In this document: positions 50,920 to 59,341 of the stretch, piece by piece | How positions within the stretch are numbered: position 1 is the first letter of the stretch | Layout: every line of letters begins with the position of its first letter | Assembly: GCA_964469265.1 (NCBI GenBank) | Contig: CAYXYF010000008.1 | Span: 1 to 64,000 of the forward strand | From: JAEYZS01 sp964469265 | Lineage (GTDB): Bacteria; Bdellovibrionota; Bdellovibrionia; Bdellovibrionales; JAEYZS01 | Direction: 5' to 3' | DNA: 64,000 bases | Position numbers and translations under genes: made by a program | The notes under the pieces: generated by a model | The model's database searches: none | Seen by the model: the letters and a program-made list of their open reading frames with translations, nothing else | Told to the model about the DNA's origin: nothing

Positions 50920-53900
50920 TTAGAATGGTCGGCTTCCAGTCCCTTTCGGCGCATTTTCGTCAAAATCGATGTCGTAATTTGTCGCTCCCATAGATGCAGC
51001 TTCAAGGATATTTGCACTCATAAAGAGGTCCTCAGCCATTCCAAATAGTTGATTTGCCGCAATAAATGCTGTCGTCAGAGCGTCGTTTCTCTTAAAATTC
51101 ACCAGCTCAAATCCTTGAACCTCTGGATTTAGGCGAACACCATCACGAATGACCTTGAAGTTTCTCTCTGTTAATCCATAGGTTAAAGGAAGTGGTTCAT
51201 TTTCGAAGGTCATGTTTTCGACATATTGGTAGAACGGCTCACTAATAGTTGGGTCGTTTTCTACACGCATTTGGAGTCTTACCATTGGTGGAACAGTTTC
51301 AACGCCATCTCGTTTTTTAAAGAACGGGGTAATTACCGCCGCCGTGTCGACTGCTTCATTACCAAACCCGAGGGCAGCAAATATACTTCTCATTTCTAGA
51401 AGGGCTAGAGCATACTTTTCGCGTATGTCAGTTGAGTTATGCCCAGAGACTCGAGGCACACTAGTATTTCCTTTCTGGGATGTTATTACCATGCCTTCAC
51501 CGCGCGTATCGATTGTACGCAGGTCATTGAGTAGTCCATAAAGAATTGTTTTTAAATTTTTTAATTTATTATTGAAAAGCGCAATGTCTTGTTTTGTTTT
51601 TTGAGAAGTATAGTTTTGGATCTCAGGAGTCATAACGTAAGCTCTGTTTAAGATCTTTAAATAAAGATTCATCTCTTCAACGTAGGATTGCACGAGGTTA
51701 GCGGGTAAGGATCTTGGCTTTGACCGCGGCGCTTTGACGGCTGCAGCGAGGCCTTTTAACGAAGGGTCGCCTCGGCCACGTTCACTATCAATTGCTTCTC
51801 TGTAAGTTTTTCTTAACAGAACCGAATAGTCTTTAGAGAATGTCTCGTACGCAACAGCAACTCGCGGAGTAACTTCCTCTTCCCACCAAGCAAGGAAGTT
51901 AGGGTATTGGAATCCGCCCAGTTGCTCTGAAAGGTTAAGAACCTTTGGATCGATGTTATTGATCAGGTACGTAAATAAAGAATCGTAACTGACGCCGTTA
52001 ACCTTAAAATGGTTATTTTTATTTTTACTTGGTCTAATGGGCGTTAATGGGTTTTTGCAGACCTGAGTTAAGTCATCTTTGACAATCCGTGGAACATAGA
52101 AGTCTACGCCTGTACCATATTTGATCGCCTTAAAAGTATTTAAAAGTGGCGAAACATTCTCGCGCAATCGCAGATCGTTAATGTTATGTGTTTTTTTAGC
52201 GAGCCAGTCAGTTGCTTTGTTCAAAGCGCCAAATATTTTATTTACTCCACTATCAAAATAAGTGGCAAAGCCAGCTCTTCTTCTGTCAACACGTGTGGAT
52301 TCTGAATCTAAATTATTCCCGCAAGCTGCATACCAGATAAGGGTATCCGTAGGCGTGCCCTTTTCTTCAAACAACTCAAGATATTCACCTTTTTCTTCCT
52401 TAAGTTGATCGTTAAACATTTGAACAAATGCGACTTTACTTGGAAGCGGTCGTGGATCTCCGATAAATTTTCTGATGTCGCTGATTTCTTTTTTTGCCAT
52501 TGATTTTTCAAGCTCAGGGTAAACAGAAGCTTTTGCCTCTCCACGAGATGCATAAGGACTTACCGGAGCAGGACGGTGGCTGCGAGAGCTCGCGATTATA
52601 TCAGTGTAAAACTGCTTATGTAGCTCATTGATTTTAATAATAGCGTTAACAAGATGAACATAATTTCTCGGTGTTTTTTCCCGCGCGTAAACCGAAATTA
52701 GACGTTTTGCCTCGGTGAGACCTTCAACGAGCTTTGAACTTTGATTTGTTTTATTTGTGGCGTTCCATCGTCTTGTAAAAGCATTTATATCAGAAATTGA
52801 TTTATCGATAACTGGAATTGCATCAACTAATCTTTGTGCCCGCGCTCTTTCAAGATCTCTATGGTCACCAGTATCTTGGAAACCTTCGGTGGGAACAACG
52901 CCATAGAAGTAATTAGCCTTTGCAAGCGGGTTGTAAGCCATGGACTCGTTTTTTGGGTCCTCTTTCATGAAGTACGAATAATTGATGAGTTGATCAAAGA
53001 AGTCCCTTGATACATCATGCATGACTTGGAATTCTGAGATATATCGCATCCAGTTCATGTAGCTGTTCATAAAGTCATAGGTAATAGTTTCGCGCCACTT
53101 TTTATTCTTTTCAGCGATATCAATTAATGAACTCAAGCCCTCGCCGCAGACCTTGAGGTCATTTTCTACATGTAGCGGGAGATGATCTTTTGTGCTGTAC
53201 CGTAAGTTTTGAGCCGCATTCTTACACATTTGTTGGGTTGTATCTGTCCAACGGCTTTGATCAAGCGCTGATATGAGTAAATTAACGCCTTGTCTTGAAA
53301 CTGATAATTTTCGAGATGAGTTTACGGTCGACTCAATAGCTTTATGAACGACTGGGTGAAGGAGTTCATCGGCTTGTAAGAAGAGCACGAGATCAAAAAT
53401 TCTAAGACCTAAACCAACTGGCCCTGGAACTACTTTTCCTTTTGCTAAGTTCTTCGGACGAACTGCCTTTTTCATCAAAGCAGTAACTCCGTAGAGCGGA
53501 AGAATTCTTCTTCCGACACCTTTGTAAGCCATTTGAACGAAAGATGAGCCTGCAGCAGCGCCTACAACGGTGATAACTGATGTAACATATCTAAAGAGGT
53601 TGTCAGACGTCATCACTGCGTTCCAACCTTCCATACATTTCTCAGCTCTTTTTTCAGGGCTATTGTACTCAGGTTTTTGTGTATTATAGAGAGCATCTGC
53701 ACAAGGCTTTGTGAGTGTAATCAGGTCATGAGTAATATTTGAGAAAACAGAACCAACACCCATAGCTAAGAATCCTAGGAATGGACCAGCCATCGCTTTT
53801 AATCTCGGGCTATTCGATGTTGCTAGCATGGTTTGGAATATTGTTTGAGCGTATCTATTACCAACCATGAAGGCAAAGAAGCCAGCCTGTGCAATTGGAT

Positions 53901-54540
53901 CTTGAAGTTCTTCAAGAAAAAGCTCCAGCGCCATCGGGTTTTTTTCGTATTTAGTCATGAGATTAAAAAGATGGTTTGCTCCAACTCCTGTATAGAAGGT
54001 GAGAGCCTCAATACCGAAATGCAGACCATAAGGGCCCGCAGCCTGTCGAGTCGCATTTCTTAAAGCACTAAAATGCGAAAATCGTTGTTTGGCTTTTTCG
54101 GATTCGATACGACGAAATTCAGCATCAATAAAGCCTTCAGGGTTTGCTCTTGCTATCGAGAGAGGAGAAAGCCTTTCAATTTCCGCTCGATCGTTTTTAT
54201 GAAGCTCTATTACAACTCCAGACTTCTCATCGACAATCGTTCCATAAAGCTTCGCGCGGTTAGACCGAGCTGTTTTTGTTTCAAATTTTGCTTCTTCAAT
54301 GGCCTTTTCAACAGCTTCAGAGAGCTTATCTTTTTTTAATTTTAAAAAAACTGGTTCATTAGGTTTAAAGCTAGGGTTTTGTCTTTCTTCAATAAGGCGG
54401 ACTAATTCCTCTGTTGAGATCTCTTCGATAAAATCACCGCTATAAGTAGAAGCCTGTGCAGTTCCAAATGTTGCAAAAGTGTTGCCGACCATTGCAAACA
54501 CAATCGCTAAACTCGTCATCAACTTAGTCCAATTTTTCAT
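50920..54540 (-). CDS. Very large exported protein (1206 aa), unknown
   Basis: Signal peptide of about 30 residues (MKNWTKLMTSLAIVFAMVGN...TAQA), AGAGGA before the ATG. Residues 170-390 contain several hydrophobic stretches (about 170-190, 216-238, 248-268, 317-338, 374-390) that may span a membrane. The remaining 800 residues are mostly helical and charged, with scattered Cys, and no repeat or catalytic motif is evident. It could be a membrane-anchored periplasmic or surface protein. Its promoter is the clearest sigma-54-like site in the window. Confidence 0.72.
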   Translation of the reverse strand: MKNWTKLMTSLAIVFAMVGNTFATFGTAQASTYSGDFIEEISTEELVRLIEERQNPSFKPNEPVFLKLKKDKLSEAVEKAIEEAKFETKTARSNRAKLYGTIVDEKSGVVIELHKNDRAEIERLSPLSIARANPEGFIDAEFRRIESEKAKQRFSHFSALRNATRQAAGPYGLHFGIEALTFYTGVGANHLFNLMTKYEKNPMALELFLEELQDPIAQAGFFAFMVGNRYAQTIFQTMLATSNSPRLKAMAGPFLGFLAMGVGSVFSNITHDLITLTKPCADALYNTQKPEYNSPEKRAEKCMEGWNAVMTSDNLFRYVTSVITVVGAAAGSSFVQMAYKGVGRRILPLYGVTALMKKAVRPKNLAKGKVVPGPVGLGLRIFDLVLFLQADELLHPVVHKAIESTVNSSRKLSVSRQGVNLLISALDQSRWTDTTQQMCKNAAQNLRYSTKDHLPLHVENDLKVCGEGLSSLIDIAEKNKKWRETITYDFMNSYMNWMRYISEFQVMHDVSRDFFDQLINYSYFMKEDPKNESMAYNPLAKANYFYGVVPTEGFQDTGDHRDLERARAQRLVDAIPVIDKSISDINAFTRRWNATNKTNQSSKLVEGLTEAKRLISVYAREKTPRNYVHLVNAIIKINELHKQFYTDIIASSRSHRPAPVSPYASRGEAKASVYPELEKSMAKKEISDIRKFIGDPRPLPSKVAFVQMFNDQLKEEKGEYLELFEEKGTPTDTLIWYAACGNNLDSESTRVDRRRAGFATYFDSGVNKIFGALNKATDWLAKKTHNINDLRLRENVSPLLNTFKAIKYGTGVDFYVPRIVKDDLTQVCKNPLTPIRPSKNKNNHFKVNGVSYDSLFTYLINNIDPKVLNLSEQLGGFQYPNFLAWWEEEVTPRVAVAYETFSKDYSVLLRKTYREAIDSERGRGDPSLKGLAAAVKAPRSKPRSLPANLVQSYVEEMNLYLKILNRAYVMTPEIQNYTSQKTKQDIALFNNKLKNLKTILYGLLNDLRTIDTRGEGMVITSQKGNTSVPRVSGHNSTDIREKYALALLEMRSIFAALGFGNEAVDTAAVITPFFKKRDGVETVPPMVRLQMRVENDPTISEPFYQYVENMTFENEPLPLTYGLTERNFKVIRDGVRLNPEVQGFELVNFKRNDALTTAFIAANQLFGMAEDLFMSANILEAASMGATNYDIDFDENAPKGTGSRPF

Positions 54541-54564
54541 AGGTTTCCTCTAAGGATAGATATA

Positions 54565-54580
54565 TTCAATTGATGTGCCA
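54565..54580 (-). promoter_or_regulatory. Sigma-54-like promoter of the 1206-residue gene
   Basis: Minus-strand TGGCAC-ATCAA-TTGAA: the full -24 hexamer and TTG of the -12 element at exact spacing, with A for C at -12. The predicted start near 54554 gives a 14-base leader that still contains the AGAGGA ribosome binding site. Confidence 0.62.
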
Positions 54581-54710
54581 CAAATTGGGCATCGGGGCTA
54601 ACTCTAACCTGGTTTTTTATAATAGTTTCAATAGGTTAAATAATAGGCAGTAAGTCCAAAAACGCCGCACCTCTTGAACAACATTTTAGGGCAACCATAT
54701 GTATAAGGAC

Positions 54711-54740
54711 TTGGCACTTTGATTTTTGCTTGCTTAAATA
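54711..54740 (+). promoter_or_regulatory. lpoB promoter
   Basis: TTGGCA and TAAATA with an 18-base spacer, followed about 38 bases later by the lpoB start with GAAGGG as ribosome binding site. Confidence 0.5.
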
Positions 54741-54777
54741 TAGCCCTAGGAATTTAAAAGTTAAGAAGGGATTTTTG

Positions 54778-55380
54778 ATGAAACAATTAGTCGCTACTGT
54801 TTGTATAATAGTTGCTGCCATTACGATGGCAGCATGTGGACCAAAAGCATTTAAAAAAGGTGATTACGACTCAGATATTGAGCGAGCAAACTTATTAAAC
54901 GATAAGTGGTCCGAGTCTGATATGCAAAAGGTCGTAAAAGATCTTGTTGCAAGCTTGTCACAGCACCCATCCATTGCAAAAGCAAAGACTCCACCGCTTG
55001 TTATGGTCACGCAACTTCAAAATAAAACCAGCGAGCATATCGACACCCAAAGTGTCATGGATATGGTTCGGGTAGAGCTTATGAATACGGGTAAGGTTTT
55101 ATTCGTTGATAAAGAAGCTCGAGACGACATTAAAGATGAATACAAATACCAAGAATCTGGCATGGTTTCACAAGGCACGCGCAAAGGACCAGGAAAACAA
55201 GAAGGCGCAGATTTTATCCTTAACGGAAGACTCGACTCTATTGTTCAAGAAGTCGGAAAAGATAAAACGGTTTACTATAAGGTGACACTGAACCTGACAA
55301 GCCTTGAAAGAAACGTTATTGTTTGGTCTGGCTACAAACAAATCCGAAAAATTTATAAAAAGAAATCAGTAGGGCTTTAA
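54778..55380 (+). CDS. lpoB: LpoB-like penicillin-binding-protein activator lipoprotein
   Basis: Outer-membrane lipoprotein that in E. coli stimulates PBP1B. 200 residues, lipobox ITMAAC (Cys about 20). The LpoB domain follows: WSESDMQKVVKDLVASL, PLVMVTQLQNKTSEHIDTQSVMDMVRVELMNTGKVLFVD, ADFILNGRLDSIVQE and YYKVTLNLTSLERNVIVWSGYKQIRKI. ATG at 54778 chosen; an in-frame start at 54730 would precede the signal with basic residues. Five bases before the next lipoprotein gene. Here the likely partner is the PBP1A-type enzyme at 30171-32876, or another class A enzyme not in the window. Confidence 0.85.
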   Translation: MKQLVATVCIIVAAITMAACGPKAFKKGDYDSDIERANLLNDKWSESDMQKVVKDLVASLSQHPSIAKAKTPPLVMVTQLQNKTSEHIDTQSVMDMVRVELMNTGKVLFVDKEARDDIKDEYKYQESGMVSQGTRKGPGKQEGADFILNGRLDSIVQEVGKDKTVYYKVTLNLTSLERNVIVWSGYKQIRKIYKKKSVGL

Positions 55381-55385
55381 TTCTT

Positions 55386-56654
55386 ATGAGTGCCAAAGTT
55401 ATTTTTATTTTACTTTGGCCCTTAATATTTTTGGGAAGTGTGAGCTGCTCCCACTTCTCCAAAGTCTCCAATCAAACCCAACATTACATTGCAAACCAAG
55501 ACTACGATAAAGCCATTGAGGTCTTAAAACCCTTAGCTGAAAAAGAAAGTGACGATCAGCTTGTTTACCTTCTTGATTATGCGACAGTTTTACATCTTGC
55601 TGGAAAATACGATGAAAGCATTAGGGCATTTTTAAAAGCAGACGACATAGCTGCAATTAAAGACTATCACTCGTTATCTCGCGTAGCGGGCAGTATTCTT
55701 TTAAATGAAGGAATGGTTCAATACAAAGGCGATGATTTTGAAAAGGTATTTATTCATGTTTATCTCGCATTAAATTTTTTGATGAAGTCAGATCTTAACG
55801 GCGCCTTGGTTGAAGCAAGAAGAACCAACGAAATACTTCAAAAGTATAGAGATGAAGCAAAAAAGGACTATGATCAAAACGCGCTTGCATTTTATTTAAG
55901 TGGCTTAATATGGGAAGCTGACAAGAAATGGGATGACGCTTATATTGCTTATAAGGATGCATTAAATAGGGACCCGACTAATAAAACTTTTCAGATCGAT
56001 GTTTATCGGCTTTCTAAATTTGCAAACCGTCAAGATGAGACAAGAGTTCTTTTTGAAAAGCTAGGTGTGAATCTTGAATCGGTTCGAAAGCTCGAAGCAA
56101 AAAATTCGGTTTCAAAAAATGACAGCGAGCTAATCGTAATCTATCAAAATGGTCGTGGTCCGATTAAAAAACCTCATCCAAGCTTTCCTCGCATTCCAAA
56201 GCTTTATCCCTATCCAGCCACGGCAAACTCAGCACGCGTACAAGTTATCGGGGAAAGTTTCCTCAATCCCGTCGTGCGGGAAACTAAAAGCATTTATAGT
56301 GTAACAGACGTCGCTATTAAGACGTTAGACGATCAATACGCGGCTTTAATTGCCAAGCGAGCGGCGGGTATTGCCGCAAAATACACCGTGGCCAAACAGA
56401 TCGGGAAAAAAGACGATATATTAGGAGCCATAGCGTGGGTCGGAATGAATATTGCTGATCAGGCAGACCTAAGACAGTGGTCAACTCTTCCTGCTGATAT
56501 TCAAGTCACGAGGATTAAACTTCCTCCTGGAAATTACTCGGTCTCGATAGAGGCGCTTGATTATCAAGGAAGTCCTTTATCTATGAAGATGTCATCCAAA
56601 GAGGTTGAGGTTAAGCCAAGGCAAAAAACATTTCTGACGTGGAGAGCCTTTTAA
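55386..56654 (+). CDS. TPR-containing lipoprotein (COG3014-like)
   Basis: 422 residues, lipobox LGSVSC. N-terminal TPR-like helices (YIANQDYDKAIEVLKPLAEKE, AGKYDESIRAFLKADD, KKWDDAYIAYKDALNRDPTN) and a C-terminal beta-rich domain (LIVIYQNGRGPIKKPHPSFPRIPKLYP, IKLPPGNYSVSIEAL). Proteins of this type are found beside LpoB in several Proteobacteria as I recall, which fits the neighbour. Probably an outer-membrane partner of the LpoB system; mechanism not known to me. Confidence 0.75.
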   Translation: MSAKVIFILLWPLIFLGSVSCSHFSKVSNQTQHYIANQDYDKAIEVLKPLAEKESDDQLVYLLDYATVLHLAGKYDESIRAFLKADDIAAIKDYHSLSRVAGSILLNEGMVQYKGDDFEKVFIHVYLALNFLMKSDLNGALVEARRTNEILQKYRDEAKKDYDQNALAFYLSGLIWEADKKWDDAYIAYKDALNRDPTNKTFQIDVYRLSKFANRQDETRVLFEKLGVNLESVRKLEAKNSVSKNDSELIVIYQNGRGPIKKPHPSFPRIPKLYPYPATANSARVQVIGESFLNPVVRETKSIYSVTDVAIKTLDDQYAALIAKRAAGIAAKYTVAKQIGKKDDILGAIAWVGMNIADQADLRQWSTLPADIQVTRIKLPPGNYSVSIEALDYQGSPLSMKMSSKEVEVKPRQKTFLTWRAF

Positions 56655-56664
56655 CAATCTGGCC

Positions 56665-56692
56665 TTGGCATCATTATCAAATGATTTATAAT
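56665..56692 (+). promoter_or_regulatory. slt promoter
   Basis: TTGGCA and TATAAT with a 16-base spacer. The -10 ends only eight bases before the ATG at 56701, so the transcript would have almost no leader. Confidence 0.6.
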
Positions 56693-56700
56693 TTATAGAC

Positions 56701-58842
56701 ATGAAAAACTCTTCTGCAAGCATCACAACATTCGTCGTGTCACTTCTTTTGCTCACTGAAATATCATTTGGAGTTCAAAGATCTGTTAGCTCAGAGTCTT
56801 TAGAAGAAAACGATAAAGTTTGGCTCGAAAGTTACAACAAGGCCCAGAGTTCTTGTAAAGAGTTTGAAGCCCTTACATCAAAAGATTTCCCGACAGAAGA
56901 AATCAAGGCAGTTTCTGTTTTGCGCTACTCTCAAAAGTGCGAGCCTAATAAAAATGTTGTTCAAGATGTAAAAGACAAGTGGTTAAAAAAGGATGCAATC
57001 ATCACGGGTTTGCGAGAAACCAAAAGCGCCATACTTTTTGCGAATTATTATGAACAGTATCTCAAGATGAATGCAAATGATCGCGCATCTATTGAGTTTT
57101 TAGAAAGAGCTAAGCTCTATCGGAAACATCTTGGCAGTTTAGATCCAAAAGTTTACAGAACTCTTTTTAATAAAATGCTGGATATGTTCCCATCTTTTTA
57201 TGTTGAGTACGGAAGAAAAGTTCCTGAAAAAAAACTCTTTGAGGCGGCATACGGATTGCGGATGCAGCGCAAATTCAATGAAGCGCGAAAAATCTATGAT
57301 CAAATTATTTTAGAATCCAAACGCGATCTCAAGAACTATAAAACAGTTTACTCAAAGACGGCAGCGCTTCGGGATATTTTTAGAGCCTATGAATACAGCC
57401 GAGTTATTAGAAGGGTTGAGAACAAAAAAGAATTAGGGATTAAAGAACTCAAAGAAGGATTTACGTTTTTTGGAAACTATGTCACAAAAGATCCGAACAA
57501 AGCTTACCTTAAATTTTATACCGACATAGCCGTCCAGCTTGCTCGTGATATTTGGACTGAGGGTAGAGTCACTGAAGCAAGAACTCTGCTCGAGAGGGTT
57601 GCCAAGCATGCTCCAAAGGGCGCATCTTTAGACCAAGTATACTGGGTACTAGGCAGGATGGATCAGGAGAAGGAAAATTTTAAAGGAGCTATATCGTTTT
57701 TTGAAAAGGCCATTAAAGAAAAACCTGATAAAGATTTTGAACTAAAACTTTTATGGCTTATTGCTTGGAGCGCAAAAAAAGATTCGCAACTTGATAGAGC
57801 ACTTGATACTTTAAGTTCCCTTGAAAAGAAAACTCGAGGCCCTCAATATGAGTCCACCCATCATAAAAGTCTTTTTTGGCAGGCGATGATCCACAGAGAG
57901 CAAAATAAAGATAGCAAATCAAATAAGATTTTAAAAAAGGTCGTTAAAGGAAATCCATGGGGATATTACGGAAGGTTAGCTCTGTTAGAAGTTGATCCCG
58001 AAGCCTATCATCAAACCCTGTCTGTTGATCCGAAACTTGGTGATAGCGACATAGTGGATTCAAACAAGGTCCGAACGATTAATCTTTTGCTTGCGATGGA
58101 TGAGTCAAAAGTATTATCAGAATACCTCTCAGATCTTTGGAGAAGTATTGGCCGGTCTAAGCGGAGAAAGCTAGATACTCGGCTTCAGTTCTTAGCATGG
58201 TCTAATGACTCAGGCCTTTTAAAAGAAAATCAGCAGATGTTAGAAATCTTTGATGCAGATTCTAAATCGGACCTCTTTGAGCGCGCACCTTCTTTCTTTT
58301 ATCCTCAGCCGTATCTTGCAACTGTGCAAACTTATGCAAAAAAATTCAAAGTTCCTCAAGAGATTGTTTATTCAATTATGAGACAAGAGTCTTTATTTGA
58401 TAAAAAAGCGCGCTCGCCAGCCGATGCATTCGGACTTTTACAACTGCTACCTCGCGTGGCAAGCCGACACACAAAGGAAGCTGGTGTGACATTCAAAGAG
58501 CCAGAGGAGCTTTATGATCCTGATGTGGTTCTTCCCTTGGGAATTGCGCATCTTTCAGAATTATTGAAAAGATTCGATAAATCTATGGTCTTAACCGCTG
58601 CAAGCTATAATGCAGGCGTAAATCCCGTAAGAGGATGGCTGCGTTCTAGATATCGAGGCAATACCTATGAATTTATGGAAGACATTCCTTACTTAGAGAC
58701 GGAATTCTATACGAAGTTGGTTTTCAGGAACCTTTCTTTTTATGTTCAATTCAACAAAGATCTTAAAGGTAAGGAAAGAGTTGAGCTTCTCAGGTCCTAT
58801 TTTAATATAAATCACTCAAATGATAAGTTAACGAGTAAATAA
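56701..58842 (+). CDS. slt: Soluble lytic transglycosylase (Slt family)
   Basis: Cleaves peptidoglycan to anhydro-muropeptides in the periplasm, supplying substrate for NagZ. 713 residues: signal peptide (SITTFVVSLLLLTEISFG), a long helical superhelix (about 30-530), then the SLT domain with catalytic Glu563 in IMRQES, GLLQLLPRVA and LTAASYNAG, and YVETEFYTKLVFRN-like end. No ribosome binding site and a promoter ending eight bases upstream suggest a leaderless start. Confidence 0.92.
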   Translation: MKNSSASITTFVVSLLLLTEISFGVQRSVSSESLEENDKVWLESYNKAQSSCKEFEALTSKDFPTEEIKAVSVLRYSQKCEPNKNVVQDVKDKWLKKDAIITGLRETKSAILFANYYEQYLKMNANDRASIEFLERAKLYRKHLGSLDPKVYRTLFNKMLDMFPSFYVEYGRKVPEKKLFEAAYGLRMQRKFNEARKIYDQIILESKRDLKNYKTVYSKTAALRDIFRAYEYSRVIRRVENKKELGIKELKEGFTFFGNYVTKDPNKAYLKFYTDIAVQLARDIWTEGRVTEARTLLERVAKHAPKGASLDQVYWVLGRMDQEKENFKGAISFFEKAIKEKPDKDFELKLLWLIAWSAKKDSQLDRALDTLSSLEKKTRGPQYESTHHKSLFWQAMIHREQNKDSKSNKILKKVVKGNPWGYYGRLALLEVDPEAYHQTLSVDPKLGDSDIVDSNKVRTINLLLAMDESKVLSEYLSDLWRSIGRSKRRKLDTRLQFLAWSNDSGLLKENQQMLEIFDADSKSDLFERAPSFFYPQPYLATVQTYAKKFKVPQEIVYSIMRQESLFDKKARSPADAFGLLQLLPRVASRHTKEAGVTFKEPEELYDPDVVLPLGIAHLSELLKRFDKSMVLTAASYNAGVNPVRGWLRSRYRGNTYEFMEDIPYLETEFYTKLVFRNLSFYVQFNKDLKGKERVELLRSYFNINHSNDKLTSK

Positions 58843-58891
58843 TTGATTTAACTTGAAAGATTCGTTAGTTTTTCCTATTGGGGATTATTCT

Positions 58892-59287
58892 ATGAAAAAG
58901 TTTGCGTACATGTTTCTTTTGGTATTGGTCCTAATCGGAGCGATCTTAGGTTATATAAATTTCTACAGTTATATTTTTGCAAGAGAAGTAAAGGGCGTGA
59001 TCTTAAACATTGAAAAGCCCACGGCTCCAACCACAATTGTTGGCACTAATGGTTCAATTGGAATCGATCCTGCTCATGCTGAACTCTACAACTATGCTGT
59101 TGCTATTCAAATGGAGAACGGTGAAATTCTCATGGCGTCTTCGACAGATCGTCAGTGGGTTGTTGCAGAGAAAGGAAAGTGTGTTGTCGCAAAATTCTAT
59201 CCTTATCCTCCTTGGGACTTCGATCGTTCTGGAACCTATTTTAAAGCGCGCCTAAAAAGAATGTTCGACTGCCCTCAAGCAGAATAG
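58892..59287 (+). CDS. Single-pass membrane protein (131 aa), unknown
   Basis: ATG at 58892 with a GGGGA-like site; an in-frame TTG at 58853 is less likely. One N-terminal helix (FAYMFLLVLVLIGAILGYINFYSYIF), then a small periplasmic beta-rich domain with two Cys (GKCVVAKFYPYPPWDFDRSGTYFKARLKRMFDC). No family recognised. Confidence 0.6.
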   Translation: MKKFAYMFLLVLVLIGAILGYINFYSYIFAREVKGVILNIEKPTAPTTIVGTNGSIGIDPAHAELYNYAVAIQMENGEILMASSTDRQWVVAEKGKCVVAKFYPYPPWDFDRSGTYFKARLKRMFDCPQAE

Positions 59288-59306
59288 CTTTTCTTTTGCT
59301 AATTCA

Positions 59307-59335
59307 TTGACCGCAAAATGTTATCCAAGTAAAAA
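59307..59335 (+). promoter_or_regulatory. Promoter of the Kef-type antiporter gene
   Basis: TTGACC and TAAAAA with a 17-base spacer, the -10 ending six bases before the ATG. Another near-leaderless arrangement. Confidence 0.5.
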
Positions 59336-59341
59336 TTAAGG

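Noticed and set aside
54712..54732. TGGCAC followed by TTGC upstream of lpoB as a sigma-54 promoter
   Set aside because: The spacing between the blocks is eight bases where five is required; a sigma-70 reading (TTGGCA-N18-TAAATA) fits better.
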